Of a stretch of DNA of 64,000 nucleotides, positions 26,008 to 34,204 are shown piece after piece. The stretch's first letter is position 1. Each line of letters begins with the position of its first letter. This stretch comes from Candidatus Nanopelagicales bacterium (GTDB taxonomy: Bacteria; Actinomycetota; Actinomycetes; S36-B12): assembly GCA_018609125.1 (NCBI GenBank), contig JABAYF010000020.1, forward strand, positions 24,563 through 88,562, in the 5' to 3' direction. The position numbers were made by a program, and so were the translations under genes. Below the pieces are notes generated by a model. It saw nothing but the letters and a program-made list of their open reading frames with translations. It did not search any database and was not told the origin of the DNA.

Positions 26008-26429
26008 CGGTGATGCGTAGCAGGGGGGCTACCACCCTCATCGCGACGGTCTACGTGGTCCTCGGCCTTGCCCTGGGCACCGTCGGTGCGTTCGTCCAGG
26101 CCGCGCGCAGTCAGGTTGTGGGCATCACCATCCCGTGGGGGCTGATATTCGTTCTCGGCTTGCTGGTGCTGATTATTCGCCTCGGCGTTAACGTCACACG
26201 CACCCGTTGGGCAGGCTCAGCACTATTTGTCGGTTGGCTCATTGCCACGATCGGGTTCGCCACTAAGACTCCATGGTCGGCAGATCTGATCATCAGCTCC
26301 GGTGGTCGACAACTGGTTTACCTGCTCGTGGGTGTTGTTTTGGGTTCCGCGGCGGCAAGTATCAAGGCTGCCCCGGGCCAGTTGTCTGGCCAGTTGTCCG
26401 GCCAAGGGCCGGTCACGTCTTCGCGCTAG
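26004..26429 (+). CDS. Small four-helix membrane protein, DUF6113-like
   Basis: A 141-residue integral membrane protein with four predicted helices (about 10-32, 42-62, 70-87, 102-122) and no catalytic motif. In Actinobacteria such a gene commonly follows mshB, and the ATGA overlap here indicates coupled translation. A mycothiol-related function is only suggested by context. The C-terminus carries a short tandem repeat, GQLSGQLSGQG, from duplication of a 12-bp unit. Confidence 0.75.
   Translation: MTVMRSRGATTLIATVYVVLGLALGTVGAFVQAARSQVVGITIPWGLIFVLGLLVLIIRLGVNVTRTRWAGSALFVGWLIATIGFATKTPWSADLIISSGGRQLVYLLVGVVLGSAAASIKAAPGQLSGQLSGQGPVTSSR
26376..26399 (+). repeat. 12-bp tandem repeat in the DUF6113-like gene
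   Basis: GGCCAGTTGTCT is followed directly by GGCCAGTTGTCC and then the first five bases of a third copy. It encodes GQLS twice in the cytoplasmic or periplasmic tail and keeps the frame. Confidence 0.8.
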
Positions 26430-26528
26430 GGCGTTGTTCCTATTGAAGCCACGCAGACAGCAGCTCCTCCCAGAGTGAGACAAAATCGTCTTTAATGTTT
26501 CAGATGGGAAATAGCGGGATCCAACGCC

Positions 26529-26534
26529 TATCAT
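26529..26534 (+). promoter_or_regulatory. Possible -10 box of the VanW-domain gene
   Basis: TATCAT matches the sigma-70 -10 consensus at five of six positions; 17 nt upstream is GGGAAA instead of a TTGACA-like box, so an alternative sigma factor or activator is possible. The leader before the gene would be about 95 nt. Confidence 0.35.
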
Positions 26535-26631
26535 TAAGAGTCGTAAGACTGTACGAGCGCGTTCGAGCGATCCGAGTGCACCACAAGTGCGCGCTTGAGA
26601 CCACGGTAGCGAGGAAACTAAGAGGAGACCT

Positions 26632-28542
26632 GTGAGTTACCCGGAGACACCGGAGAACGCCGAAGTGACCGCCGATCGGTCGTCCATGGGCGGAGTAAAC
26701 GGTCGGCGGGCGCTGCTCATTACCGGTGCGGTCCTCGCCGGGGCTGCTGCCTTCTACTCGGGCATGCTGGTCGGATCTGCGGGCGACGTGCCAGCGAACA
26801 CCACGGTGCTCGGCGTTCAAATCGGTGGGTTGTCCCAGGCCGAGGCTGTCGCGGTCCTCGACGACGAACTCAGCCCGCGGGCTGCCAGAAATATCGAAGT
26901 TACCGCTTATGAGTCTGCAACTGATGTGACCCCGGCCGATTTTGGCCTTCGGTTTGACGCTTTCGCCACCGTCGCCAATGCCAGCGAGCGTCTCTACAAC
27001 CCGTTAGCGATGGTTCAGCGCCTTTTCGGCCCGGTACCGGTCGATCCGATCGTGGTTGTCGACGAAAAGATCCTGGGGGAGAATCTGGCGGAGTTCGCCA
27101 GCACCGTTGAGGTTGCACCGGTTGAACCCATTTTGGTCTACGAAGGTCTACAGCCGGTACTCACTCCCGGGGTGGATGGTCGATCGATTAACGTCGACGA
27201 CGCGGTGGACCTCCTTGCTGATGCCTATTTGACTAATAGCGGGCCGGTGGCGCTGCCCGAGGTCGTTGTTCCCCCCACCGTCGATGAGGCACAGGCCGTT
27301 GAGATTCGAGATGGCATCGCCACTGCCGCGGTGTCGGCTCCCATTTTTGTGCAGGCTGGTTCGGTCACCGCGGAGGTGGCTCCGGAGATCATCGCCAAAT
27401 CTTTAGATTTTGAAGCTGTTGATGGAGTGTTCGGACATGTTCTGAACGGCACGAAGGTATATCGCTCTATCGCAGAGCAACTGGCCCCGATTGAAACTCC
27501 AGGAAATAACGCGACATTCAAGATCGTCGACGGTGTCCCGGTTGTGGTGCCATCCCAGGTCGGTGAGGGTGTGGCCGATGAAGACCTGGGAGCAGCCGTC
27601 GACAGGGTGCTCAGTCTTTCCGGTGCTGAGCGCGTGACGAGCGCGCCCATCACCGTCCGTGATCCAAGCATCACCACTGCTGATGCCCGTAAACTTGGTG
27701 TGGTGGAAGAGATTTCCAGTTTCACCCAGCAGGTTTCGTATGCGCCTTACATGGAGCACAACCTGTCGCTCGCTGCGGAATACATCAACGGAACACTGCT
27801 ACTTCCGGGTGATATTTTTTCGATGAACGACACCACCGAAAATCGCGATCCGGTGGACGGCTACATGGAAGGTTACGTTATCGGTTCCGGTGGCGTGTTT
27901 GCCAAGGCCCTCGGTGGCGGTATCTCCGCAGCAACGACCACGCTGTGGTCTGCGGCCTTTTATGGCGGACTCGAAGCCGTTGAGGTGCGGGCCCACTCCA
28001 TCTATATTTCTCGCTATGTGCCCGGCCTTGAAGCCACCGTTGCCTGGGACTACTTCGACATGAAGTTCGCCAACAACACGCCCTACGGGGTGTTCATCGT
28101 GGCCACAACGACGCCTACATCCATGACCGTCACGATGTACGGCACCAAGGAATACACCGAAATCGATGCGGAGGTCGGTTCTCGATACGCGGTCACTGAT
28201 TTTTCTACGATCTATAACAGTTCTGATCGCTGCGCCGCCCAATCTGGTGCGCAGGGGTTTGCCATCGATGTGGATCGCGTGTTCTACCAGGGCGATGAGG
28301 AGGTCAATCGGGAAACCTTCACGACCGATTACAACCCCTCACCTCGCGTGATCTGCGGTGAAAAGCCCAGTGAGAAGGACGAGAAGGACGAGAAGGACGA
28401 GAAGGACGAGAACACCGATGAGGGCGGTGACACCGACCCAACGCCTGAACCCACCAGCGATAGCGAGCCCGACGGCGGTCCCGACGACGTCGCGGTCGAG
28501 GTCGAGCAGGTACTTGCCGTGCTTGCCGGTCGCAGTCGCTAG
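26632..28542 (+). CDS. VanW family protein with peptidoglycan-binding-like domains
   Basis: A 636-residue exported, membrane-anchored protein. One helix lies at about 25-50 (RALLITGAVLAGAAAFYSGMLVG), then two YoaR-type putative peptidoglycan-binding domains (about 60-300), and a VanW domain (about 350-510: FTQQVSYAPYMEHNLSLAAEYINGTLLLPGDIFSMN and GGGISAATTTLWSAAFYGGLE). The last 70 residues are highly acidic with four KDE repeats and look disordered. The GTG start follows a strong AGGAGACC. VanW proteins are wall-associated, and their activity is unknown; vancomycin resistance should not be assumed. Confidence 0.88.
   Translation: MSYPETPENAEVTADRSSMGGVNGRRALLITGAVLAGAAAFYSGMLVGSAGDVPANTTVLGVQIGGLSQAEAVAVLDDELSPRAARNIEVTAYESATDVTPADFGLRFDAFATVANASERLYNPLAMVQRLFGPVPVDPIVVVDEKILGENLAEFASTVEVAPVEPILVYEGLQPVLTPGVDGRSINVDDAVDLLADAYLTNSGPVALPEVVVPPTVDEAQAVEIRDGIATAAVSAPIFVQAGSVTAEVAPEIIAKSLDFEAVDGVFGHVLNGTKVYRSIAEQLAPIETPGNNATFKIVDGVPVVVPSQVGEGVADEDLGAAVDRVLSLSGAERVTSAPITVRDPSITTADARKLGVVEEISSFTQQVSYAPYMEHNLSLAAEYINGTLLLPGDIFSMNDTTENRDPVDGYMEGYVIGSGGVFAKALGGGISAATTTLWSAAFYGGLEAVEVRAHSIYISRYVPGLEATVAWDYFDMKFANNTPYGVFIVATTTPTSMTVTMYGTKEYTEIDAEVGSRYAVTDFSTIYNSSDRCAAQSGAQGFAIDVDRVFYQGDEEVNRETFTTDYNPSPRVICGEKPSEKDEKDEKDEKDENTDEGGDTDPTPEPTSDSEPDGGPDDVAVEVEQVLAVLAGRSR
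28372..28407 (+). repeat. Four 9-bp tandem repeats (GAGAAGGAC) in the VanW gene
   Basis: Four perfect copies encode EKD repeats in the charged tail, followed by the variant GAGAAC. Copy number is likely to vary between strains because the unit preserves the reading frame. Confidence 0.9.
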
Positions 28543-28647
28543 TTTTCCTTTCACGCCCTGACCGGTGCGCACGTAGGTGGTACTTATAGCGTTGGGCATG
28601 CGACGGGCGGTCCGTCGGAGTAACCCCGGTGGAAAGGACTCGTCAAG

Positions 28648-28974
28648 GTGACCTACGTCATCGCGTTTCCCTGTGTTGATATCAAGGACAAGTCTTGCAT
28701 TGAGGAATGCCCGGTCGACTGCATTTACGAAGGCGACCGCATGCTTTACATACAGCCAGATGAGTGTGTTGACTGCGGTGCCTGTGAGCCCGTGTGTCCG
28801 GTTGAGGCCATCTTCTATGAAGATGATGTTCCTGACGAGTGGACTGACTACACCGCAGCGAATGTCGAGTTTTTCAGCGAGCTAGGTTCACCCGGTGGCG
28901 CGGCGAAGTTGGGTCCTCAGGGTTTCGACGCGGCAATCGTGGCGACCGTTGCGCGTAAGGAACCTGAAAACTGA
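28648..28974 (+). CDS. fdxA: Seven-iron ferredoxin
   Basis: Small electron carrier with one [3Fe-4S] and one [4Fe-4S] cluster, passing electrons to cytochromes P450 and other oxidoreductases. In 108 residues the ligands are seen in CVDIKDKSCIEECPVDCIY (with aspartate/spacing typical of the three-iron site) and CVDCGACEPVCPVEAI. The C-terminal half is the extension found in actinobacterial FdxA/FdxC. The GTG start follows AAAGGA. Its stop overlaps the CTG start of dapC, the same gene pair as Mycobacterium fdxC-dapC. Confidence 0.95.
   Translation: MTYVIAFPCVDIKDKSCIEECPVDCIYEGDRMLYIQPDECVDCGACEPVCPVEAIFYEDDVPDEWTDYTAANVEFFSELGSPGGAAKLGPQGFDAAIVATVARKEPEN
28956..28973 (+). promoter_or_regulatory. 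Shine-Dalgarno and CTG start of dapC
   Basis: AAGGA at 28957-28961 lies 9 nt before CTG at 28971-28973. CTG overlaps the fdxA stop as CTGA, mirroring the ATGA overlaps elsewhere in the window. An in-frame TGA at 28965-28967 excludes any start further upstream. Confidence 0.6.
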
Positions 28975-30065
28975 AATTTGCCCTCCCAGTTTTCCCCTGG
29001 GACCGACTCGAACCGATTAGTCAACTTGCCGCTCAGCATCCTGACGGGATAGCCGACCTGACCATCGGCACGCCAGTGGATCCGACGCCAGATCTCGTTC
29101 AAGATGCCTTAGCGGCGGCAGCAGATGCACCGGGCTACCCGGCGACCGCCGGCACGGCTCGCGTCGAAGAGGCTGCCCGTTTGTGGTTGCGCCGCCGATG
29201 TGATGTGACCCTGGCCAAGGACGACCACGTAATACCCAGCATCGGGTCGAAAGAGATGGTGGCGCTGCTGCCCACCCTGCTTGGGCTCGGCCCCGAGCAC
29301 ACGGTGGTGATTCCGACGTTGGCTTATCCGACCTACGACCTAGGCGCCCGGATAGCCGGCTGCCAGGTGCGGGTCACGGATCGGCCCGAGGATCTGTCCG
29401 GGGCAGCCCTTGTCTGGCACAACTCACCTGGCAACCCGTCGGGGCACATCGCCGGCGCTGCTGAGCAGGCGGAGTTCTTGGCCGCGGCCCGGGAAGCCGG
29501 GGCTGTCGTCGCATCGGATGAGTGCTACGCGGAGTTTGGTTGGGATGCAGCGGTTGTATCGATGCTGCACGACAGTGTCAGCGGCGGTGACCATCGAGGC
29601 ATCATGAGTTTGCATTCGCTGTCGAAGCGATCGAATATGGCCGGTTATCGATATGGATTCACCGCCGGTGATGGTGAGGTAATCGTCAGGGTGCTGCAGG
29701 TCCGTAAGCACCTCGGCTTGATGGTGCCGATCCCGATCCAAGCTGCCGCGGCTGTTGCTTTCGACGATGACGCTCATGTCGAAGCGCAACGCGAGATTTA
29801 TTTGCGCCGCCGTAGCGTGCTGGCACCAGCGCTCACCGATGCAGGCTTTCGCATTGACCACAGCCAAGGTGGCCTCTACCTCTGGGCGACGCGCGGGGAA
29901 AATTGCTGGGACACCGCACGAGCACTCGCTGAGCATGGCGTGCTGGTGACCCCGGGGGATTTTTATGGCGATGCCGGTGTGGAGCATGTGCGGGTGGCGT
30001 TAACAGCAACCGACGATGTGATCGGTCGGACTAAGGCCCGCCTCGCCAGTTTTAGCGGCCGGTAG
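28971..30065 (+). CDS. dapC: N-succinyldiaminopimelate aminotransferase DapC
   Basis: PLP-dependent aminotransferase of the succinylase route to meso-diaminopimelate and lysine. The track ORF begins at GTG 29076, but in frame upstream lies LKFALPVFPWDRLEPISQLA and AQHPDGIADLTIGTPVDP, which is the conserved N-terminus of actinobacterial DapC. The only plausible start for it is CTG 28971, giving 364 residues. The PLP lysine is in HSLSKRSNMAGYRYG, with WHNSPGNPSG and the substrate arginine region near the C-terminus also present. Coupled to fdxA through CTGA. DapD, which makes its substrate precursor, is encoded 1.5 kb downstream. Confidence 0.92.
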   Translation: MKFALPVFPWDRLEPISQLAAQHPDGIADLTIGTPVDPTPDLVQDALAAAADAPGYPATAGTARVEEAARLWLRRRCDVTLAKDDHVIPSIGSKEMVALLPTLLGLGPEHTVVIPTLAYPTYDLGARIAGCQVRVTDRPEDLSGAALVWHNSPGNPSGHIAGAAEQAEFLAAAREAGAVVASDECYAEFGWDAAVVSMLHDSVSGGDHRGIMSLHSLSKRSNMAGYRYGFTAGDGEVIVRVLQVRKHLGLMVPIPIQAAAAVAFDDDAHVEAQREIYLRRRSVLAPALTDAGFRIDHSQGGLYLWATRGENCWDTARALAEHGVLVTPGDFYGDAGVEHVRVALTATDDVIGRTKARLASFSGR

Positions 30066-30108
30066 GCAAGCCGCACCGGCGGTCCCGTCCGAGCGCGCAG
30101 CAGGTAGG

Positions 30109-30138
30109 GTCTCAGCGGGGGCCGAGACAACATCTCGG
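30109..30138 (+). promoter_or_regulatory. Alternative hairpins in the citrate synthase leader
   Basis: GTCTC (30109-30113) can pair with GAGAC (30124-30128), or CCGAGA (30122-30127) can pair with TCTCGG (30133-30138); the two are mutually exclusive because they share GAGA. The layout resembles an attenuator, but no U tract follows and no transcription start is evident. Confidence 0.3.
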
Positions 30139-30190
30139 TACGGTAACGCTGTTCCCTTATTGACCGCCCAGACCCGGGCATTCGTCGGCA

Positions 30191-30202
30191 CCCCGATCGG
30201 GG
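30191..30202. repeat. 12-bp palindrome CCCCGATCGGGG before gltA
   Basis: A perfect palindrome about 10 nt upstream of the Shine-Dalgarno (AAGGAGG) of citrate synthase. It could be an operator or form a hairpin that affects ribosome access. Confidence 0.4.
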
Positions 30203-30227
30203 CGCCACTCCAAGGAGGTCGTCCCAC

Positions 30228-31511
30228 GTGACCGAGGCCGTGCTGCATTACCCGGACGGCGAACTCTCGTTCCCCGAAGTCCCAGCCACGATTGGTGAGT
30301 CTGGCTACGACATTGCCCCGCTCCTGTCGACAACGGGTCACGTCACCCTCGACCACGGTTTTGTGAACACAGCGTCGTGTTCGTCGGCCGTCACCTACAT
30401 TGACGGCGACCAGGGGATCCTGCGCTATCGCGGATATCCGATTGAGCAGTTAGCGGAGCAGTCCACCTTTCTAGAGACCGCTTACCTGCTCATCTATGGC
30501 GACCTGCCGAGCCCGGAAGCGCTCAACGACTTCAAGTCGAACATCAAGCGACACACCATGTTGCACGAAGACCTGCGTCGCTTTTTTGACGGCTTCCCAC
30601 CCGATGCTCACCCGATGCCGGTGCTGTCTTCGGCTGTGTCGGCGCTGTCAACGTTCTACCAGGATTCCCTTGATCCCTTCGATCCCGAACAGGTGGAGAT
30701 TTCCACCATTCGTCTGCTCGCCAAGCTCCCCACGATCGCGGCCTATGCCTATAAGAAGTCGGTGGGTCAGCCCTTCCTTTACCCGGACAACTCACTGGGC
30801 TTCGTCGACAACTTCTTGCGCATGACCTTTGGTGTTCCGGCGGAGGATTACCAGATTGATCCGGTGGTGTCCAGGACACTCAACATGCTGCTGCTGCTGC
30901 ACGCTGATCATGAACAGAACTGTTCAACGTCCACAGTCCGACTCGTTGGTTCCTCGCACGCCAACCTGTTCGCATCGGTGTCTGCCGGCGTGAATGCACT
31001 CTTTGGGCCGTTGCATGGTGGAGCTAACCAGGCCGTGTTGGAAATGCTCGAAGGCATTCACGCTTCCGGTGGCGGCGTGAATCACTTCATCCGTCAGGTA
31101 AAGAACCGCGAAGACGGTGTAAAGCTCATGGGCTTTGGCCATCGCGTGTATAAGAACTACGACCCTCGTGCAGCGATCGTGAAGAAGGCCGCCTACGAAA
31201 CGTTCGAAGCGTTGCAGGTCAAGGACCCGCTGCTAGATATTGCTCTTCGACTCGAAGAGGTTGCCCTTGCCGATGACTTCTTCGTATCGCGGCGGTTGTA
31301 CCCGAATGTTGACTTCTATACCGGCCTGATCTACAAGGCCATGGGTTTCCCGCCCCGCATGTTCACAGTGCTGTTCGCTCTTGGGCGTCTGCCCGGCTGG
31401 ATCGCGCAGTGGCGCGAAATGATCGACGACCCCGCAACGAAAATTGGGCGCCCGCGTCAGGTGTATGTAGGCGAACCACTGCGCGACTACGCGCCGTTGA
31501 CCTCACGCTGA
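30228..31511 (+). CDS. gltA: Citrate synthase, type II
   Basis: Condenses oxaloacetate with acetyl-CoA at the entry of the TCA cycle. The 427-residue protein is of the hexameric type II class, with an N-terminal beta domain (about 1-60) and catalytic histidines in LHADHEQNCSTSTVRLVGSS and GFGHRVYKNYDPRA, the signature region, plus the aspartate in the following helices. GTG start with a full AAGGAGGTC upstream. The 5' region (30066-30227) holds two alternative hairpins and a palindrome, suggesting regulated expression. Convergent with dapD, 19 bp apart. Confidence 0.97.
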   Translation: MTEAVLHYPDGELSFPEVPATIGESGYDIAPLLSTTGHVTLDHGFVNTASCSSAVTYIDGDQGILRYRGYPIEQLAEQSTFLETAYLLIYGDLPSPEALNDFKSNIKRHTMLHEDLRRFFDGFPPDAHPMPVLSSAVSALSTFYQDSLDPFDPEQVEISTIRLLAKLPTIAAYAYKKSVGQPFLYPDNSLGFVDNFLRMTFGVPAEDYQIDPVVSRTLNMLLLLHADHEQNCSTSTVRLVGSSHANLFASVSAGVNALFGPLHGGANQAVLEMLEGIHASGGGVNHFIRQVKNREDGVKLMGFGHRVYKNYDPRAAIVKKAAYETFEALQVKDPLLDIALRLEEVALADDFFVSRRLYPNVDFYTGLIYKAMGFPPRMFTVLFALGRLPGWIAQWREMIDDPATKIGRPRQVYVGEPLRDYAPLTSR

Positions 31512-31530
31512 TTAAGCCGGGTCGTTTTCA

Positions 31531-32448
31531 CTAGTCGAAGGAGTGCAGGGCGGCGTTAAGCCCGCCCCAGTCTCCTTCGCGTGGAAGCACCTGCAGCGCA
31601 CCAGTTTGTGAATGTCGTCGGAAGAGCAGATCAGGCACACCTGCGAGTTCTCGTGCTTTCACGACCTGGCCATCAGGCGTAGAAATTTGGGCTCCGGCGG
31701 TCACGTAGGTGCCCGCCTCCACGATACATCGATCGCCGAGTGGGATGCCGATGCCTGCGTTAGCCCCGATCAGGCAGCCCTGTCCGACGGTGATGATTTC
31801 TTGTCCACCCCCGGATAGAGTGCCCATGATGGATGCCCCGCCTCCGATGTCTGAGCCATCGCCCACCACGACACCGGCTGAGATGCGGCCCTCAACCATT
31901 GAGGTGCCCAGGGTGCCGGCGTTGAAATTGATGAATCCTTCATGCATCACCACAGTGCCGACGCCTACGTAGGCGCCCAGTCGCACGCGATCAGCGTCGG
32001 CAATGCGGACACCGGAGGGCACGACGTAGTCGACCATGCGAGGAAATCGGTCGACGCCGAACACTGTCACGTGATGTCCGTGACTGCGTGCGCGCAACAC
32101 TGTGTCGGCTAGGTCATCAGTTGCTACCGGACCCAGCGATGTCCAGGCATTCAGTGGCAGGAGGGTGAAGATTCCATCCAGGTTGATGCTGCGGGGGAGG
32201 ACCAGCCGGTGGGAGATGAGGTGCAACCGGAGGTATGCATCTGCGGCATCACGCGGCGGCGCTGTGAGATCTTCGACAACACATCGCAGCGGGCGGACGT
32301 CAACCTGGCGGACGTCGTCGGTGCGGATGGCCGCATCGATAGCGGGCACCGGTAACGGCTGCTTGTTCAGGACAGGCTGGGGGTACCAGACATCCAAGAC
32401 TGCGCCGTCACGGTAGGTCGCTAGGCCGAGGCCACTGGCTGCATTCAC
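31531..32448 (-). CDS. dapD: Tetrahydrodipicolinate N-succinyltransferase, mycobacterial type
   Basis: Transfers succinyl from succinyl-CoA to tetrahydrodipicolinate in the succinylase DAP/lysine pathway. The 305-residue protein has an actinobacterial N-terminal domain and a left-handed beta-helix from about 150 on (RLGAYVGVGTVVMHEGFINF, IGGGASIMGTLSGGG, CLIGANAGIGIPLGDRCIVEAG). The active-site region around GTSMVEGRISAGVVVG is conserved. The GTG start is preceded at 6 nt by TAGCGT and is likely leaderless; a 13-bp inverted repeat overlaps this promoter. Works with DapC in the same window. Confidence 0.96.
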   Translation of the reverse strand: MNAASGLGLATYRDGAVLDVWYPQPVLNKQPLPVPAIDAAIRTDDVRQVDVRPLRCVVEDLTAPPRDAADAYLRLHLISHRLVLPRSINLDGIFTLLPLNAWTSLGPVATDDLADTVLRARSHGHHVTVFGVDRFPRMVDYVVPSGVRIADADRVRLGAYVGVGTVVMHEGFINFNAGTLGTSMVEGRISAGVVVGDGSDIGGGASIMGTLSGGGQEIITVGQGCLIGANAGIGIPLGDRCIVEAGTYVTAGAQISTPDGQVVKARELAGVPDLLFRRHSQTGALQVLPREGDWGGLNAALHSFD

Positions 32449-32454
32449 GGTCCG

Positions 32455-32460
32455 ACGCTA
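32455..32460 (-). promoter_or_regulatory. -10 box of dapD, leaderless type
   Basis: TAGCGT on the minus strand ends 6 nt before the GTG at 32448. Its upstream base is the first base of the 13-bp inverted repeat. Confidence 0.45.
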
Positions 32461-32501
32461 GCGCAGGTCGGGCCACCGACATTGGCGACCCGACCTGCGC
32501 T
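32460..32501. terminator. 13-bp perfect hairpin between the secreted-protein gene and dapD
   Basis: AGCGCAGGTCGGG and CCCGACCTGCGCT form a perfect 13-bp stem around a 16-nt loop. It lies 20 bp downstream of the stop of the secreted-protein gene and over the dapD promoter. With no T tract it would be an atypical terminator of the kind common in Actinobacteria, or an operator for dapD. Confidence 0.55.
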
Positions 32502-32520
32502 GGACTTAACGATGGATGTT

Positions 32521-33156
32521 CTAGGCGGCGTCTGCAGATGGTTGACCCTGACCCGGGCCACCGCGCTGGCCGGGCTTGCCGGGCTTGCCTGCACCCTCGG
32601 GGCGGTCGGCCATCCACTGCTCCATGTCCGCACGGCGCTGCTCGAACTCGGCTTGGGCTTGCGCGCTCATCGCCTTGATGTTCTCCGCGATTACGGCTGA
32701 GCCGGAATCGAGGGCGAGGACATGTACGGTGTCACCGACCTGCGCGGTGCCCTCGGCACGATCCCGCTGCTGGGTGGTGTCGGCGTCGATGGTGTACGTC
32801 TGGCTAAAGCCATCAGAGCTTTCCACCGTGATGGCGGTTGCACTCACGTTGGTGACCTCGCCGCGTTGAATCAACTGTGTCTGCACGGCGCCATCTTGAG
32901 TCTCGACCACGATCTCACCGTGAAGCATGTCCTTCCCAATCGCACTGTGCCCACCGGGGCCGCGACCTTTGCGCTCATGGTTCTGCTCGCCTTCGCCTGA
33001 CTGGTCATCAGTCTCAGACGTAGCGCCGGTGGAAGACTCTGGAGTTGTTGAGTTATTGGTTTCGTCGTCAGCTTGTGCTGCCGCGGCAAAACCGGCAAGC
33101 CCGGTCACCGCGAGTGCTCCTGCGGCGATAGCGGTAACGGTTCGTCGGTGTCCCAT
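32521..33156 (-). CDS. Secreted protein with DUF5666-like domain
   Basis: A 211-residue exported protein: signal peptide at about 1-30 (VTAIAAGALAVTGLAGFAAAAQA), an acidic Ser/Thr-rich linker (30-65), a small beta domain (about 72-150, LHGEIVVETQDGAVQTQLIQRG through TVHVLALDSGSAVIA) resembling DUF5666, and a C-terminal stretch rich in Met, Gln, Gly and Pro ending in GKPGKPGQRGGPGQGQ. No catalytic residues are apparent. The ATG at 33156 has AGGGAG seven nucleotides upstream and is preferred over the track start at 33213. Function unknown; ligand or metal binding outside the membrane is one guess. Confidence 0.75.
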   Translation of the reverse strand: MGHRRTVTAIAAGALAVTGLAGFAAAAQADDETNNSTTPESSTGATSETDDQSGEGEQNHERKGRGPGGHSAIGKDMLHGEIVVETQDGAVQTQLIQRGEVTNVSATAITVESSDGFSQTYTIDADTTQQRDRAEGTAQVGDTVHVLALDSGSAVIAENIKAMSAQAQAEFEQRRADMEQWMADRPEGAGKPGKPGQRGGPGQGQPSADAA

Positions 33157-33177
33157 GGTGCGCTCCCTCACTATTTC

Positions 33178-33195
33178 GGCGATCGTGTTATCGCC
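33178..33195. repeat. Inverted repeat GGCGAT-N6-ATCGCC upstream of the secreted-protein gene
   Basis: Perfect 6-bp arms lie between the start codon (33156) and a possible minus-strand -10 box TACACT (33224-33219). It could be an operator or a 5' UTR hairpin. Confidence 0.35.
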
Positions 33196-33268
33196 AAGTA
33201 AAGAGAGCCTCACAGGGAAGTGTATGGACCGTATTCGGCGAATGTTCGCGTTAGGTAAAGATCAACAA

Positions 33269-34198
33269 CTAGGCCAGGCCGCGGCGGTTTACGCTGGGTT
33301 GTCGCAGGCCACGAATTGCATCGACCATGTCGACGGTTTGCCGGGTAGCGGGTACGTCATGGACGCGAAACACCCGAGCACCCAACCAGGTGGCGATAGA
33401 CGTGGCGGCCAAGGTGCCGGTGAGGCGGTCTATCGGCACTGGTATGTCGAGTGTTTCGCCAACAAAGTCCTTGCGAGACAGGGACACCAGCACCGGCCAG
33501 CCGGTGTCTACCATCTCATCAAGCCTTCGCGTGACCTCTAGAGACTGTCGTGTGTTGAGCCCGAAATCGTGTCCGGGGTCAATGATGATGCTTTGTGGAT
33601 TCACCCCACTGTGTTCAGCCTGCTCAGCCAGGGCAAGAGTGCGCTGCAATACATCTGCCATTACGTCAGGATAGGCCACCCGATGCGGACGTGTTCGTGG
33701 CTGTTGCCCGCCCGCATGGGTACAGACGATGCCGACGGAGTGGCTGGCAGCGACAGCAAAAATATCAGGTTCGACGCCGCCCCATGCGTCGTTGATTAAG
33801 GATGCGCCGGCTGTGCAGGCCACATCGGCAACCTCGGCCCGCCAGGTGTCAACGCTAATAATGAGCTTCGGATGACGCTCGTGAAGGGCGGCAATGAACT
33901 CGGCGGTGCGGGAGATCTCCTCGCGAGTGGATACCGCCTTCCCCGGCCCAGCTTTCACGCCGCCAACATCGAGGATATGCGCACCAGCGGCAACCGCAGC
34001 ATCGGCGGCCAGCAACGCTGGTTCGTCGGCGAATGTGGCGCCAGCGTCATAAAAGGAGTCCGGTGTGCGGTTGATGATGGCCATCACCAGGCGGTCATAA
34101 ATGCCAAATGTCTGGCCATTGAGAACAAGGGACCGTGGTGGCACGTGAGGATCACGACGACCGATTGGGCTAGGCGCTGCGGTGAAGGGGACGTCCAT
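33269..34198 (-). CDS. folP2: Dihydropteroate synthase homolog of the FolP2 type
   Basis: A 309-residue TIM-barrel protein of the dihydropteroate synthase family. Motifs are AIINRTPDSFYDAG, ILDVGGVKAGPG, ISVDTWRAEVADVA, IIIDPGHDFGLN and SLSRKDFVGETL. In the folate enzyme the first motif reads N-V-T-P-D-S-F; arginine here is typical of the second actinobacterial paralog FolP2, for which DHPS activity was reported to be absent in mycobacteria. Context with DivIVA-like and DUF3117 genes matches Mycobacterium folP2. The track ORF extends to 34363, but ATG 34198 begins the conserved protein, 6 bp from the divergent DivIVA gene. Confidence 0.88.
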   Translation of the reverse strand: MDVPFTAAPSPIGRRDPHVPPRSLVLNGQTFGIYDRLVMAIINRTPDSFYDAGATFADEPALLAADAAVAAGAHILDVGGVKAGPGKAVSTREEISRTAEFIAALHERHPKLIISVDTWRAEVADVACTAGASLINDAWGGVEPDIFAVAASHSVGIVCTHAGGQQPRTRPHRVAYPDVMADVLQRTLALAEQAEHSGVNPQSIIIDPGHDFGLNTRQSLEVTRRLDEMVDTGWPVLVSLSRKDFVGETLDIPVPIDRLTGTLAATSIATWLGARVFRVHDVPATRQTVDMVDAIRGLRQPSVNRRGLA

Positions 34199-34204
34199 GG
34201 CACC

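Noticed and set aside
26430-26631. c-di-AMP (ydaO-type) riboswitch before the VanW gene
   Set aside because: The motifs I know for that riboswitch are not visible; only a small hairpin AGTC-GTAA-GACT is seen.
26632-28542. VanW protein as an antibiotic resistance gene
   Set aside because: The domain occurs in many non-resistant bacteria, and no vanHAX or vanRS genes are nearby.
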